DNA from: Bdellovibrionales bacterium RIFOXYD12_FULL_39_22
GTDB lineage: Bacteria > Bdellovibrionota > Bacteriovoracia > Bacteriovoracales > Bacteriovoracaceae
Direction: 5' to 3'
Assembly (NCBI GenBank): GCA_001770205.1
Contig: MEQL01000056.1
Coordinates: 1 to 64,000, forward strand
DNA length: 64,000 bases
How positions within the stretch are numbered: the first letter of the stretch is position 1; each line of letters begins with the position of its first letter. Under the pieces are notes generated by a model, which was not told where the DNA came from, did not search any database, and was given only the letters and a program-made list of their open reading frames with translations. Both the position numbers and the translations under genes were made by a program. Positions 54,981 to 62,882 of the stretch are shown here, in pieces.

Positions 54981-56678
54981 ATGCTTAATCTGTTTTTCTT
55001 CTTATATGTACTACTTGAGGGAGTGGCCTTCGGGTCAGAAGCAATCGATGATCAGCTTGTAATTAATAAGTACGATGTTATTCAGAAGAATTTTTCGAAC
55101 TCCTTTTGTCCAGCAGGAACAGAAGAAAAATTTTGGCGCTTGTATCGAGATTTTAAGGGAGATGGAAATCATGTTCCACTTTTGCCAGATGGAAAACTTG
55201 ATAGTGAAACTATAAAAAAACATTTGCCAGAAATGGTAAGAAAAATTGCGTGGATTCGCGGGTTGATTCCGCTTATACCGAATAATGCGGAATTAAAAAT
55301 TATACGCAACTCGATACTTTCATTTAGAAAAAATATCAATCAACTACTAAAGCACAAAAATGATTTTAATGAGAGCACTGTAGGCAAAAGCAAAATAGAA
55401 AGTTTGGCCAGGTCGAAGTTAGAATTTATTGCCTTTAGTGAAAAATTTGATGCACTAATGAAGAGGATTAGTTTTTTACAAGGCTATCTTTTTCCTGTCG
55501 ATCACCTTAAGTGGCGCTTAGAACATGATCTTTACAAAGATAAAAACGATCTTGCATCTATTAAAAAGGCCAACGATCTTGCTTTTTATCGTCGGATTTT
55601 AGAGGACGGAGCACAAAATAAGGACAATACTCAAAGCGATTTAATGCTTAGGACTGCACTAAACACTCTGTTTTTGGAGGCCCAAAAAGAGCAGGATTTT
55701 ATTTCAGAGGTGCTGCGTTCTGATTTAATTTATATTTTAGATCAGATCGATATGATGCTACGGAAAGGACAAAAACAGTTGATTGAGCGCACACAGGAAT
55801 GGGCCGATAGAACTGAGCGCAAATATAATTTTTATAAAACACTTTGTGAAAATAGTATGCAAAATGAAAAGCAATACCTAGGCCAACGCGCACAAGCGTT
55901 AATTGCTTTGCGTGATTTCGTGCTAAATAAACAAGCAGACATTTATAAGTTTTGGATAAAACAAGAAGATTTGCTGATGAAGATATTTATTATCGAGACA
56001 ATTTTATTTAATGAGGTTGGAAGAGTAGATGGGGCAGATGCATTAGAACGTCGAGATATTGCAGAGGTGGTTATTAATCGCGCCAAAGATCCTATCTACT
56101 CAACCCTGGATAAGGATGATGATATATTCTACTATCTAGATGATCACCTAAAGGGGATTGTGCAAAATTATCCCTGGGCAAATGTCCTTTTTAAAGAAGG
56201 AGAATTTTCGTTTACTTATTATTTTATAGCAGGAACGGTGAGGGTTTTTTGTCCTTCGATGAATCGTCAATCAACTAAATTGCGGCATGAAAATGTGAAA
56301 ATTGCTCTGGACTCTATCTATAAGTCAGAAAATAATTTTCCGGCCATTCGCTATTATTCTCGCGCTTCCATGGTCGGCAGAATTAGCATGGATAGTGTAT
56401 GGAATACGTTTAAGCCTATTTCCGAACGCCCTGGACTTTCGGTGGAGGCATCGCTTAATGAACGATTGCGCCAGCGATATGTTCAGGGTAACTATCACTA
56501 CCTTTACCATTTTATAGATTCATTTGGACGGCCATACAAAGTGATCGAAATAGATGGACGCAACTATGTTCACCTGACGGGGCAATTGAATTTTTTTAAA
56601 CATAGAAATCCCCACCTCTTTAAGTATTTTCAAGTTGGGCCAAAACAAACCTCGAACATTTTGTTGAATACCCAGTAG
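54981..56678 (+). CDS. Exported protein, SleB-like region, function unknown
   Basis: About 565 residues with a signal-like hydrophobic start ([17 protein letters not shown]). The first 330 residues are helical. Residues about 345-440 ([14 protein letters not shown], then [14 protein letters not shown]) resemble the SleB/CwlJ cell-wall hydrolase pattern, including the Glu in FNEVGR. A wall-cutting activity is therefore possible but weakly supported. It follows mpl by 24 bases. The start is unclear: TTG TTG ATG in a row with GGAG 4, 7 or 10 bases ahead. The metK promoter lies inside its 3' end. Confidence 0.7.
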   Translation: MLNLFFFLYVLLEGVAFGSEAIDDQLVINKYDVIQKNFSNSFCPAGTEEKFWRLYRDFKGDGNHVPLLPDGKLDSETIKKHLPEMVRKIAWIRGLIPLIPNNAELKIIRNSILSFRKNINQLLKHKNDFNESTVGKSKIESLARSKLEFIAFSEKFDALMKRISFLQGYLFPVDHLKWRLEHDLYKDKNDLASIKKANDLAFYRRILEDGAQNKDNTQSDLMLRTALNTLFLEAQKEQDFISEVLRSDLIYILDQIDMMLRKGQKQLIERTQEWADRTERKYNFYKTLCENSMQNEKQYLGQRAQALIALRDFVLNKQADIYKFWIKQEDLLMKIFIIETILFNEVGRVDGADALERRDIAEVVINRAKDPIYSTLDKDDDIFYYLDDHLKGIVQNYPWANVLFKEGEFSFTYYFIAGTVRVFCPSMNRQSTKLRHENVKIALDSIYKSENNFPAIRYYSRASMVGRISMDSVWNTFKPISERPGLSVEASLNERLRQRYVQGNYHYLYHFIDSFGRPYKVIEIDGRNYVHLTGQLNFFKHRNPHLFKYFQVGPKQTSNILLNTQ

Positions 56679-56693
56679 CGTTAATATATACTC
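56665..56693 (+). promoter_or_regulatory. Promoter of metK
   Basis: TTGAAT at 56665-56670, 17 bases, then TATACT at 56688-56693 (5 of 6). Its first part is inside the 3' end of the previous gene. The leader to the metK ATG is about 55 bases, too short for a SAM riboswitch, and none was seen. Confidence 0.6.
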
Positions 56694-56755
56694 CTAATTC
56701 AGTCGATAGAAATAAATTCAAAAAAGCTAGTTATTTTTTAATTACGGAGATGGTT

Positions 56756-57919
56756 ATGAGCGGAGATTACATTTTTACATCAGAATCGGTAACAGAAGGT
56801 CATCCAGATAAAATTGCTGATCAAATTTCAGATACAATTCTAGACGCCATGTTAAAGGAAGATGCAAATTCTCGTGTAGCGTGTGAAACTATGATGGCAA
56901 CAGGTCTGGCCATCGTATCTGGGGAAATCCGCACCAAGTCATATGTCGACATTCAAAAAGTTATAAGGGAAAAAATTATTGATATTGGCTATGATCACTC
57001 GGATAAGGGTTTTGATGGGCATTCCTGTTCGGTACTTGTTTCTATTCATGAACAATCTTCTGATATCGCTCAAGGTGTTGATGAAGTCGGAGGAGAACAT
57101 GAACAAGGTGCCGGAGATCAGGGAATGATGTTTGGTTACGCTATCAAAGAAGCGGATAATTTTATGCCATACACCATAGATTTTTCACATAAATTAGCAC
57201 AGCGACTATCTTATGTACGCAAAAATAATATTATGCCGCTATTGCGTCCAGATGGAAAAACCCAAGTATCTGCTGTTTATGAAAATGACAAAATGAAGCG
57301 CATTGAGGCCATTGTAGTTTCTTCTCAACATGCATCAGAGATGACCCAGAAACAGATTCGAGAAGGGATTATGGAGACGGTTATTAAGGAGGTAGTACCT
57401 TCAAATTTGATTGATAATAAAACTAAAATTTTTATCAATCCAACGGGCCGTTTTGTTATTGGTGGGCCAATGGGAGATTGCGGATTAACCGGACGCAAAA
57501 TTATTGTTGATACTTACGGTGGACATGGAAGTCACGGAGGTGGAGCATTCTCTGGAAAAGATCCTTCCAAGGTGGATAGGTCAGCAGCATACGCCGCAAG
57601 ACATGTAGCAAAAAATATTGTCGCCGCAGGCCTTGCTGATCGCGCATTAGTGCAGGTAGCTTATGCTATTGGGATAGCAGAGCCAGTATCTTTTATGGTG
57701 AATACTTTTGGTACGGAGAGATATCCTATTGCTAAGATTAATGCTGCCATTAATAAAGTATTTAATATGAAACCCAAAGCGATTATCACTAGACTAAACC
57801 TTTTGCGGCCAATTTATGCTGAAACTGCGGCATATGGCCATTTTGGAAGAACATCAGAGCATGGCTTTACTTGGGAAAAATTAGATAAGGTAGAAGAATT
57901 AAAATCATTGATAAAATAG
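56756..57919 (+). CDS. metK: S-adenosylmethionine synthase
   Basis: A 387-residue enzyme making S-adenosylmethionine from ATP and methionine. The N-terminal [20 protein letters not shown], the [12 protein letters not shown] signature near 120 and [19 protein letters not shown] near 260 are all intact. The length is normal. CGGAG is seven bases before the ATG at 56756; an ATG two codons upstream overlaps the site. SAM from this enzyme would also feed KamA at the left end. Confidence 0.97.
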   Translation: MSGDYIFTSESVTEGHPDKIADQISDTILDAMLKEDANSRVACETMMATGLAIVSGEIRTKSYVDIQKVIREKIIDIGYDHSDKGFDGHSCSVLVSIHEQSSDIAQGVDEVGGEHEQGAGDQGMMFGYAIKEADNFMPYTIDFSHKLAQRLSYVRKNNIMPLLRPDGKTQVSAVYENDKMKRIEAIVVSSQHASEMTQKQIREGIMETVIKEVVPSNLIDNKTKIFINPTGRFVIGGPMGDCGLTGRKIIVDTYGGHGSHGGGAFSGKDPSKVDRSAAYAARHVAKNIVAAGLADRALVQVAYAIGIAEPVSFMVNTFGTERYPIAKINAAINKVFNMKPKAIITRLNLLRPIYAETAAYGHFGRTSEHGFTWEKLDKVEELKSLIK

Positions 57920-57956
57920 TTTTACTGCACCTATGGCCATTGATACTATTGTTTAG

Positions 57957-58187
57957 ATGGATGTTTTCTATTTCATATTAAGATATACACCTTTTTGGGC
58001 CGTACCCCTGGGACTGATAGGATTTGAATTTGCCTATGTTTATTGGCTTAAGTCCTATAAGAAGATGTCCCTGGCAAATGCCTTTGTCTGTTTTGTATGT
58101 ATTCTTTTTTTGTCTTACTACTATTGGGCAGGGGGGCCAGATAAATCGATTAGCACCTTTAAGCACTTAATACGCTTAACCGAGTAG
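57957..58187 (+). CDS. Small membrane protein, hypothetical
   Basis: A 76-residue open frame with two strong hydrophobic segments (FWAVPLGLIGFEFAYVYW and AFVCFVCILFLSYYYWAG) joined by a basic loop (LKSYKKMS), i.e. two predicted membrane helices. It lies 37 bases after metK. There is no clear ribosome site. The composition favours a real gene. No family recognised. Confidence 0.5.
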   Translation: MDVFYFILRYTPFWAVPLGLIGFEFAYVYWLKSYKKMSLANAFVCFVCILFLSYYYWAGGPDKSISTFKHLIRLTE

Positions 58188-58221
58188 TTTGCTACAGATT
58201 GATTTTGAAAGAATTTTCCTA

Positions 58222-58261
58222 GTGTCTAAAAATTGACACCCATCCAGTCATTAGCTAAAAT
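58222..58261 (+). promoter_or_regulatory. Strong promoter with palindrome over the -35 element
   Basis: TTGACA at 58233-58238, 17 bases, TAAAAT at 58256-58261: a nearly perfect sigma-70 promoter for the NtrC-type gene. GTGTC at 58222-58226 and GACAC at 58235-58239 form an inverted repeat (8-base spacer) that overlaps the -35, a typical place for a repressor. The leader to the TTG start is about 55 bases. Confidence 0.62.
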
Positions 58262-58323
58262 TTTAAATGTACTCTACCCTTTTTCTCAAATTAAAGGGAA
58301 ATGAACTAAGCTGAGATGTATCG

Positions 58324-59880
58324 TTGAATGAGATAAATTTTATACATGACTCGTTTAAAAAAGAAAGCGCAAGTAAAGATAGTACTTGTGCGCTGCCAAA
58401 AATATATCTGGTAGACGATGATGTAGTTTTAGGAAAAGCAATTTTAAGATTTTTACAGAAAAAATTAAATTGTGATGTCATATTTTTTAAATCTCCCACT
58501 GAATTTTTAGAAGGAATTGGACACATTCCTCCAGGTGAAACTTTTGTTTTGCTAACGGATATTGCTTTTGAAAATAGCGGAGCAGACGGGTTACTTCTTA
58601 TTGATATTTTGCGCGAAAAAAATTACTCCTTTTTAAGTATAGTGATGACCGGTTTTGCCTCCGTAAAAACTGCTATTCAGGCCACCAAAAAAGGTGTGTT
58701 ACATTATTTAACCAAACCCTTTGATTTAGATAACTTGGTAGATATCTTAGTTCAATCTATTAATTCAAAATTGGAATTTTCCCGGGAACAATTGATCGCC
58801 TTGGGCCAAAATGGGACAGAGAAAAATGGTGGAGGCAACAGGCCAAGTTTTATTCATCGAAAGTTTGAAGTTGAAGCACCAAGTAAGGAAGATTGTTTTG
58901 AAAAGATGATTGGCCGTTCTCCTAAAATGAAAGAGGTTTTTGAACGCATAAAAAAAATTGCGAATTCTGATTCTACAGTTTTGATCACAGGTGAATCTGG
59001 TACTGGCAAGGAACTAGTTGCTCGAGCAATCCATTCGTTATCGTCCAAAGGCCAGCAGCGAATGGTGGCAGTGAATTGTAGTGCTATTCCGAGCGAGCTT
59101 TTAGAAAGTGAACTTTTTGGGCACACTAAAGGTTCGTTCACTGGGGCGATTTCAAATAGGATTGGGCGATTTGAGTTGGCGAATAATAGTTCAGTTTTTC
59201 TAGATGAAATTGGTGACATGCCACTTTTATTACAAGTAAAAATTTTGCGCGCCATTCAGAATCGGGAAATTGAACCAGTCGGCTCGTCGGCCACTGTTAG
59301 TTTTAATGCTCGAATTATTACTGCTACTCATAAAAATCTTGAACAGGCGGTTGCTGCCGGCGATTTTCGAGAGGATTTGTATTATAGGCTTAACGTTATA
59401 CCACTAAAAATTCCTCCTCTACGCGAGAGGCGTGAAGATATTCCGCTGCTTGTTTCTTTTTTCCTTTCTAAGTTTGTAAGTGCAGATGGACGGAATAAAA
59501 TCGAATTTACGGAAGATGCCCTGTCAACTTTGATTGGCCACAACTGGCCTGGAAATGTACGAGAGTTAGAAAATTTGATTGAAAGACTGGTTATTTTAAA
59601 AGGCGGAAGCGTTGTTAAAATCTCTGATTTACCTGCTAAATTTTTTCAATCGCGGCCGGAAACGGCCATCACTTACAAGAGTATTGTACAACTACCAAAT
59701 GAAGGGTTGGATCTCAAAGATATCTTATCTGAAATCGAGGACTCCCTGATTTTGCAAGCTCTAGATCGAACGAATGGAAATAAAAATCAGGCATCGAAGC
59801 TTTTGCGCTTAAATCGAACGACCTTGATCGAAAAGATGAAAAAAAAGAATTTAGGAGGGGAGGATCTTCTAACTGAGTAA
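58324..59880 (+). CDS. NtrC-family sigma-54-dependent response regulator
   Basis: A 518-residue response regulator. The receiver domain (26-145) has the acidic pair in VDDD, phosphoacceptor D79, T109 and K131. The AAA+ domain has Walker A GESGTGKE (223-230), GSFTGA (270-275, S instead of A in GAFTGA), Walker B VFLDEIGD (291-298) and an arginine-finger region. A Fis-type helix-turn-helix is at about 485-514. It would activate sigma-54 promoters. No histidine kinase gene is nearby, so it is an orphan in this window. The start is TTG with a weak GAG site; no in-frame ATG fits better. Confidence 0.9.
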   Translation: MNEINFIHDSFKKESASKDSTCALPKIYLVDDDVVLGKAILRFLQKKLNCDVIFFKSPTEFLEGIGHIPPGETFVLLTDIAFENSGADGLLLIDILREKNYSFLSIVMTGFASVKTAIQATKKGVLHYLTKPFDLDNLVDILVQSINSKLEFSREQLIALGQNGTEKNGGGNRPSFIHRKFEVEAPSKEDCFEKMIGRSPKMKEVFERIKKIANSDSTVLITGESGTGKELVARAIHSLSSKGQQRMVAVNCSAIPSELLESELFGHTKGSFTGAISNRIGRFELANNSSVFLDEIGDMPLLLQVKILRAIQNREIEPVGSSATVSFNARIITATHKNLEQAVAAGDFREDLYYRLNVIPLKIPPLRERREDIPLLVSFFLSKFVSADGRNKIEFTEDALSTLIGHNWPGNVRELENLIERLVILKGGSVVKISDLPAKFFQSRPETAITYKSIVQLPNEGLDLKDILSEIEDSLILQALDRTNGNKNQASKLLRLNRTTLIEKMKKKNLGGEDLLTE

Positions 59881-59919
59881 TTTTAGGAGATAGTAAAAAT
59901 AGTCCATCAGATAAACAGC

Positions 59920-59948
59920 TTGTATAAAAATTTATTGCCCGGTAGAAT
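59920..59948 (+). promoter_or_regulatory. Candidate promoter for the SpoIID-like/amidase operon
   Basis: TTGTAT at 59920-59925, 17 bases, TAGAAT at 59943-59948 (5 of 6). Transcription would begin near 59955. Confidence 0.5.
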
Positions 59949-59964
59949 ATAGTGGAAGGTTAGC

Positions 59965-59983
59965 AATACGCATGAGGCGTATT
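59965..59983 (+). other. Hairpin in the 5' leader of the SpoIID-like gene
   Basis: AATACGC/GCGTATT, perfect 7-base arms with a 5-base loop, followed by TTTGG. It starts about 10 bases into the predicted transcript. It might stabilise the leader or work as a weak terminator of the upstream gene. Confidence 0.5.
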
Positions 59984-60020
59984 TTGGTTTCGAGACAGAT
60001 CCAAGGATTGGAGTAGTTGT

Positions 60021-61223
60021 TTGAAACTCTTTTTGTTTTTATTTGTGGCAATTATTTACGGACAGATTTTTTTTCCGATCGCTTTTTCAGCGACTCCTTC
60101 CAAGTTTTTATATAAGGCCTCTAAAATTCCAATCATAAAAGTTATGGTAGGGAAAAATTTAAAAGACGTTGAGATTATAGGCACTGATATTACAAGAAAA
60201 AATTACTTAAAAAAAACATTATCAAATTTTGATGGACGTAAAAAAGTTTATTATAGCTGCAGCAAGTATTTAGGAAAAGAGTCCTATCGCTCGGAATCGA
60301 TATTATTGGCATCGCTAAAATCAAAAACAGGCCTATTATCGTTTGATAATAAAAAATATAGCGGAAATCTCATTGTATCATTGGGGCCCAAGGAACAGCG
60401 CTGTGATCTAATTAATGAGCTGTCGTTAGAAGAATATATTTCATTATTGCTCCCCAAGGAAATGAATGGAGCATGGCCAGTGGAGGCACTTAAGGCACAG
60501 GCAGTAGCGGCCAGGACGTATGCTCTTTATAAGATGGGGCAGAGAAAAAGTGCTGCCTCTGAAGATGCTTTGTTTGATCTTGAAAATTCTGAAAAAGATC
60601 AGGTCAATGGAACGTTTTTTGATCTTACCCCCAATGCTCTGGCCGCGGCCAAACAGACGGAGGGAGAGATATTAAAAACGGATGATAGCGAAGATATTAC
60701 CCCTATATTTTTTCATGCTAAATGCGGAGGAAAGACAATTTTACCAGGACAAGTTTGGGGAAATGAGGTTCCTGGATATGTTGGTGTTGAGTGTAAAAAC
60801 TGTGAAAAACATGCTGATCCATATTGGACTTCAAAAATAGAAAAAATAAGGATGATTAAATTTTTTCGATGGTTAATTAAGCAAGAATTGATTCCGGAAG
60901 TCGATCTATCGTCGATGGACAAAGAACAATTTATGTTAGCGCCAGATAGATATAAAAATAACAGCTTCAGAATCTATTTGGGTGATAGTGTTTTTGTATT
61001 ATCTAAAACATGGCCTCGGCGTTATTTTGGTAGAGTTATTTTCCCTTCTAATAACTATTATATCAAATATGATACAGAAGAATTTTTGATCACGGGAAGA
61101 GGAAATGGCCACGGAGTGGGAATGTGTCAATTGGGGGCATTGGATATGGCGCAAAAAGGAATGGATTACAAAAAAATTCTTGCCAAATATTTCCCTCACC
61201 ATAAACTTGTAAAATTATATTAA
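60021..61223 (+). CDS. SpoIID/LytB-domain peptidoglycan lytic protein
   Basis: A 400-residue exported protein (signal peptide about 1-23, ending AFSA). The SpoIID domain is shown by LLPKEMNGAWPVEALKAQAV, followed by ARTYAL, FFHAKCGGKT, and GRGNGHGVGMCQLGA near residue 362. SpoIID is a lytic transglycosylase that cuts glycan strands freed of stem peptides. The start is TTG, with GGAG seven bases ahead. Its stop overlaps the ATG of the amidase (TAATG), so they are made together. A four-cysteine pattern (CGG...CKNCEKH) suggests disulfides. Confidence 0.9.
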   Translation: MKLFLFLFVAIIYGQIFFPIAFSATPSKFLYKASKIPIIKVMVGKNLKDVEIIGTDITRKNYLKKTLSNFDGRKKVYYSCSKYLGKESYRSESILLASLKSKTGLLSFDNKKYSGNLIVSLGPKEQRCDLINELSLEEYISLLLPKEMNGAWPVEALKAQAVAARTYALYKMGQRKSAASEDALFDLENSEKDQVNGTFFDLTPNALAAAKQTEGEILKTDDSEDITPIFFHAKCGGKTILPGQVWGNEVPGYVGVECKNCEKHADPYWTSKIEKIRMIKFFRWLIKQELIPEVDLSSMDKEQFMLAPDRYKNNSFRIYLGDSVFVLSKTWPRRYFGRVIFPSNNYYIKYDTEEFLITGRGNGHGVGMCQLGALDMAQKGMDYKKILAKYFPHHKLVKLY

Positions 61224-62026
61224 TGGTATTTCATAAAATGATTTTAACTAAGCTGTTCAATATTGTTATTTTACTTTTGGTTTTTGCCAAGCAGATTCGT
61301 GCCGACGAATATACTGTATTAATTGATCCAGGCCACGGCGGTGAGGATAATGGCGCTACTGCCATAGTGGGCGAAAGGGTTATTAATAAAAAAAAATTTG
61401 CTGATTATGTATTTGAAAAAAATTTCACACTGGAAATATCGCAATTAGTACAAGCGAAGCTTAAGGACAAAAAATACAAGGCTTATTTGACTCGTAGCTT
61501 TGATCGGACGGTCACGCTTCAAGAGCGGGCGGCGATGGCCGAAAAATTGAATCCAGATCTTATAATTTCCATACATATTAATTCTAGCGAAAGTAAGGCA
61601 TCTCACGGAATTGAAACCTATTATCTTGATAACCATAGTGATTTGGTAGTGAAAAAAGTCGAAGAAATTGAAAATAAAAATCTTACAGGGGAAGATCTTG
61701 TTGTTCAGCAGATCATCATTGATTTGGTTATTGAGCGCACTGGAAAAAGCTCTCAACGTTTATCCAATTTTGTTCATAATGAAATTATTAAAAAAATTGG
61801 CAGAAATTACAAAATGACAGATAGGGGTGCCCGTCCAGGATTATTTTATGTCTTGGCGTTATCTAAACGTCCAGGAATTTTACTTGAGGCCGGATTTATG
61901 TCTAATCCAGAAGAGTTGGCCAAGATGAGTTCAAAAAAATTTAAAGATGATTATGCGAACGCTATTGTGGCCGGAATCGATCGTTATTTTTTCGGTGGGC
62001 CAAGCAGCTCACTGCCATTGCTTTGA
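61223..62026 (+). CDS. N-acetylmuramoyl-L-alanine amidase (Amidase_3)
   Basis: A 267-residue exported zinc amidase (hydrophobic start VILLLVFAKQIRA) that removes stem peptides from peptidoglycan. The zinc and catalytic residues are in DPGHGGEDNGA, SIHINSSE and LLEAGFMSNPEE. There is no AMIN or SPOR domain, so it is a minimal catalytic form. It is translationally coupled to the SpoIID-like gene, forming a pair in which the amidase makes denuded glycan and SpoIID cuts it. Confidence 0.93.
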   Translation: MVFHKMILTKLFNIVILLLVFAKQIRADEYTVLIDPGHGGEDNGATAIVGERVINKKKFADYVFEKNFTLEISQLVQAKLKDKKYKAYLTRSFDRTVTLQERAAMAEKLNPDLIISIHINSSESKASHGIETYYLDNHSDLVVKKVEEIENKNLTGEDLVVQQIIIDLVIERTGKSSQRLSNFVHNEIIKKIGRNYKMTDRGARPGLFYVLALSKRPGILLEAGFMSNPEELAKMSSKKFKDDYANAIVAGIDRYFFGGPSSSLPLL

Positions 62027-62062
62027 TTATTACCAAAACAGCAGGAATTCACAGACGCTAAT

Positions 62063-62647
62063 TTAAGGAATTCTAAAAAAGGTTGTGATGGCCTGGCCTT
62101 GAGGATAATAAATACTACCCGAGTTGTATTGATCGGCCAGTAAGATTGTATCTTGGGCAGCGTCTACGCTGCTGAAGCTTTTTGTTGTATGACTATACAA
62201 AACTATGCCATAGGGAGCGGTAAATTGGCTGTAGTGTCTTCCCGGTTTAAGTAGTACTCCGTAGGAACACATGGATAGGATTACGTTGTAACCGTTAGAT
62301 TGTCTGGTAACAATCATTAGATCATTAAACACGCTCATGCCAACGTATGTTTGCGCAACAGTTCCACTTAAGCGTCCAGCGATAAAAGGCCCCATGATGG
62401 TAGTATCGCTAGCAACAGAACTTGTATAAAAAGGGATATCAAACCTTGAACCACCTTGACATGGGTAGCGAGTTTTAAGTTGGTTGATGTCGGCACTAAC
62501 GGTAGCATTGGTGCCATAAGTAGTTCCATTTGTCACTGCATCGCGAGTGGAGGTGGCCGTAGAGGCCGTATTATTTTCTCCGCCACAGGAGAAAAGGCCA
62601 AGCAGCATAATCAAAGTTATGATCATTTTAAACAGAAGGTGCTTCAT
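62063..62647 (-). CDS. Small lipoprotein, unknown function
   Basis: A 194-residue predicted lipoprotein (LIMLLGLFSC, lipid C21), followed by a Thr/Ser/Asn-rich spacer of about 35 residues and a compact beta-rich domain with two cysteines (RYPCQGG, LSMCSYG). AGGAG is six bases before the ATG. It faces the amidase tail to tail. No known domain. Confidence 0.78.
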   Translation of the reverse strand: MKHLLFKMIITLIMLLGLFSCGGENNTASTATSTRDAVTNGTTYGTNATVSADINQLKTRYPCQGGSRFDIPFYTSSVASDTTIMGPFIAGRLSGTVAQTYVGMSVFNDLMIVTRQSNGYNVILSMCSYGVLLKPGRHYSQFTAPYGIVLYSHTTKSFSSVDAAQDTILLADQYNSGSIYYPQGQAITTFFRIP

Positions 62648-62727
62648 ACAGATCTCCTTAAAAGTGCCATATTTTTTTCATTTTATTGGCATTACTGCAC
62701 AGTCGACACTTTCTAGTTTGCCTTTTT

Positions 62728-62750
62728 TTGCCGATACAAGCGGCCGGCAA
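62728..62750. repeat. Inverted repeat upstream of the small lipoprotein
   Basis: TTGCCG at 62728-62733 and CGGCAA at 62745-62750, with an 11-base spacer. A TTGACA lies beside it on the minus strand (complement of 62752-62757), but no -10 sits at the right distance. It may be an operator or a leader hairpin for the lipoprotein gene. Confidence 0.4.
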
Positions 62751-62882
62751 CTGTCAACTTCTCGGTAAAAAGTAACGAAATGTTTAGGAGTGTAAAAAAA
62801 TATTATAATAATGAGGTAAATATTCCCGAAAGTATCCAATAATGCTGCCTGAAAACAGATAAGCCATTGAATTGATTTGTAC

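Noticed and set aside
56694-56755. SAM riboswitch before metK
   Set aside because: The leader after the predicted start is only about 55 bases and shows no known SAM-aptamer core.
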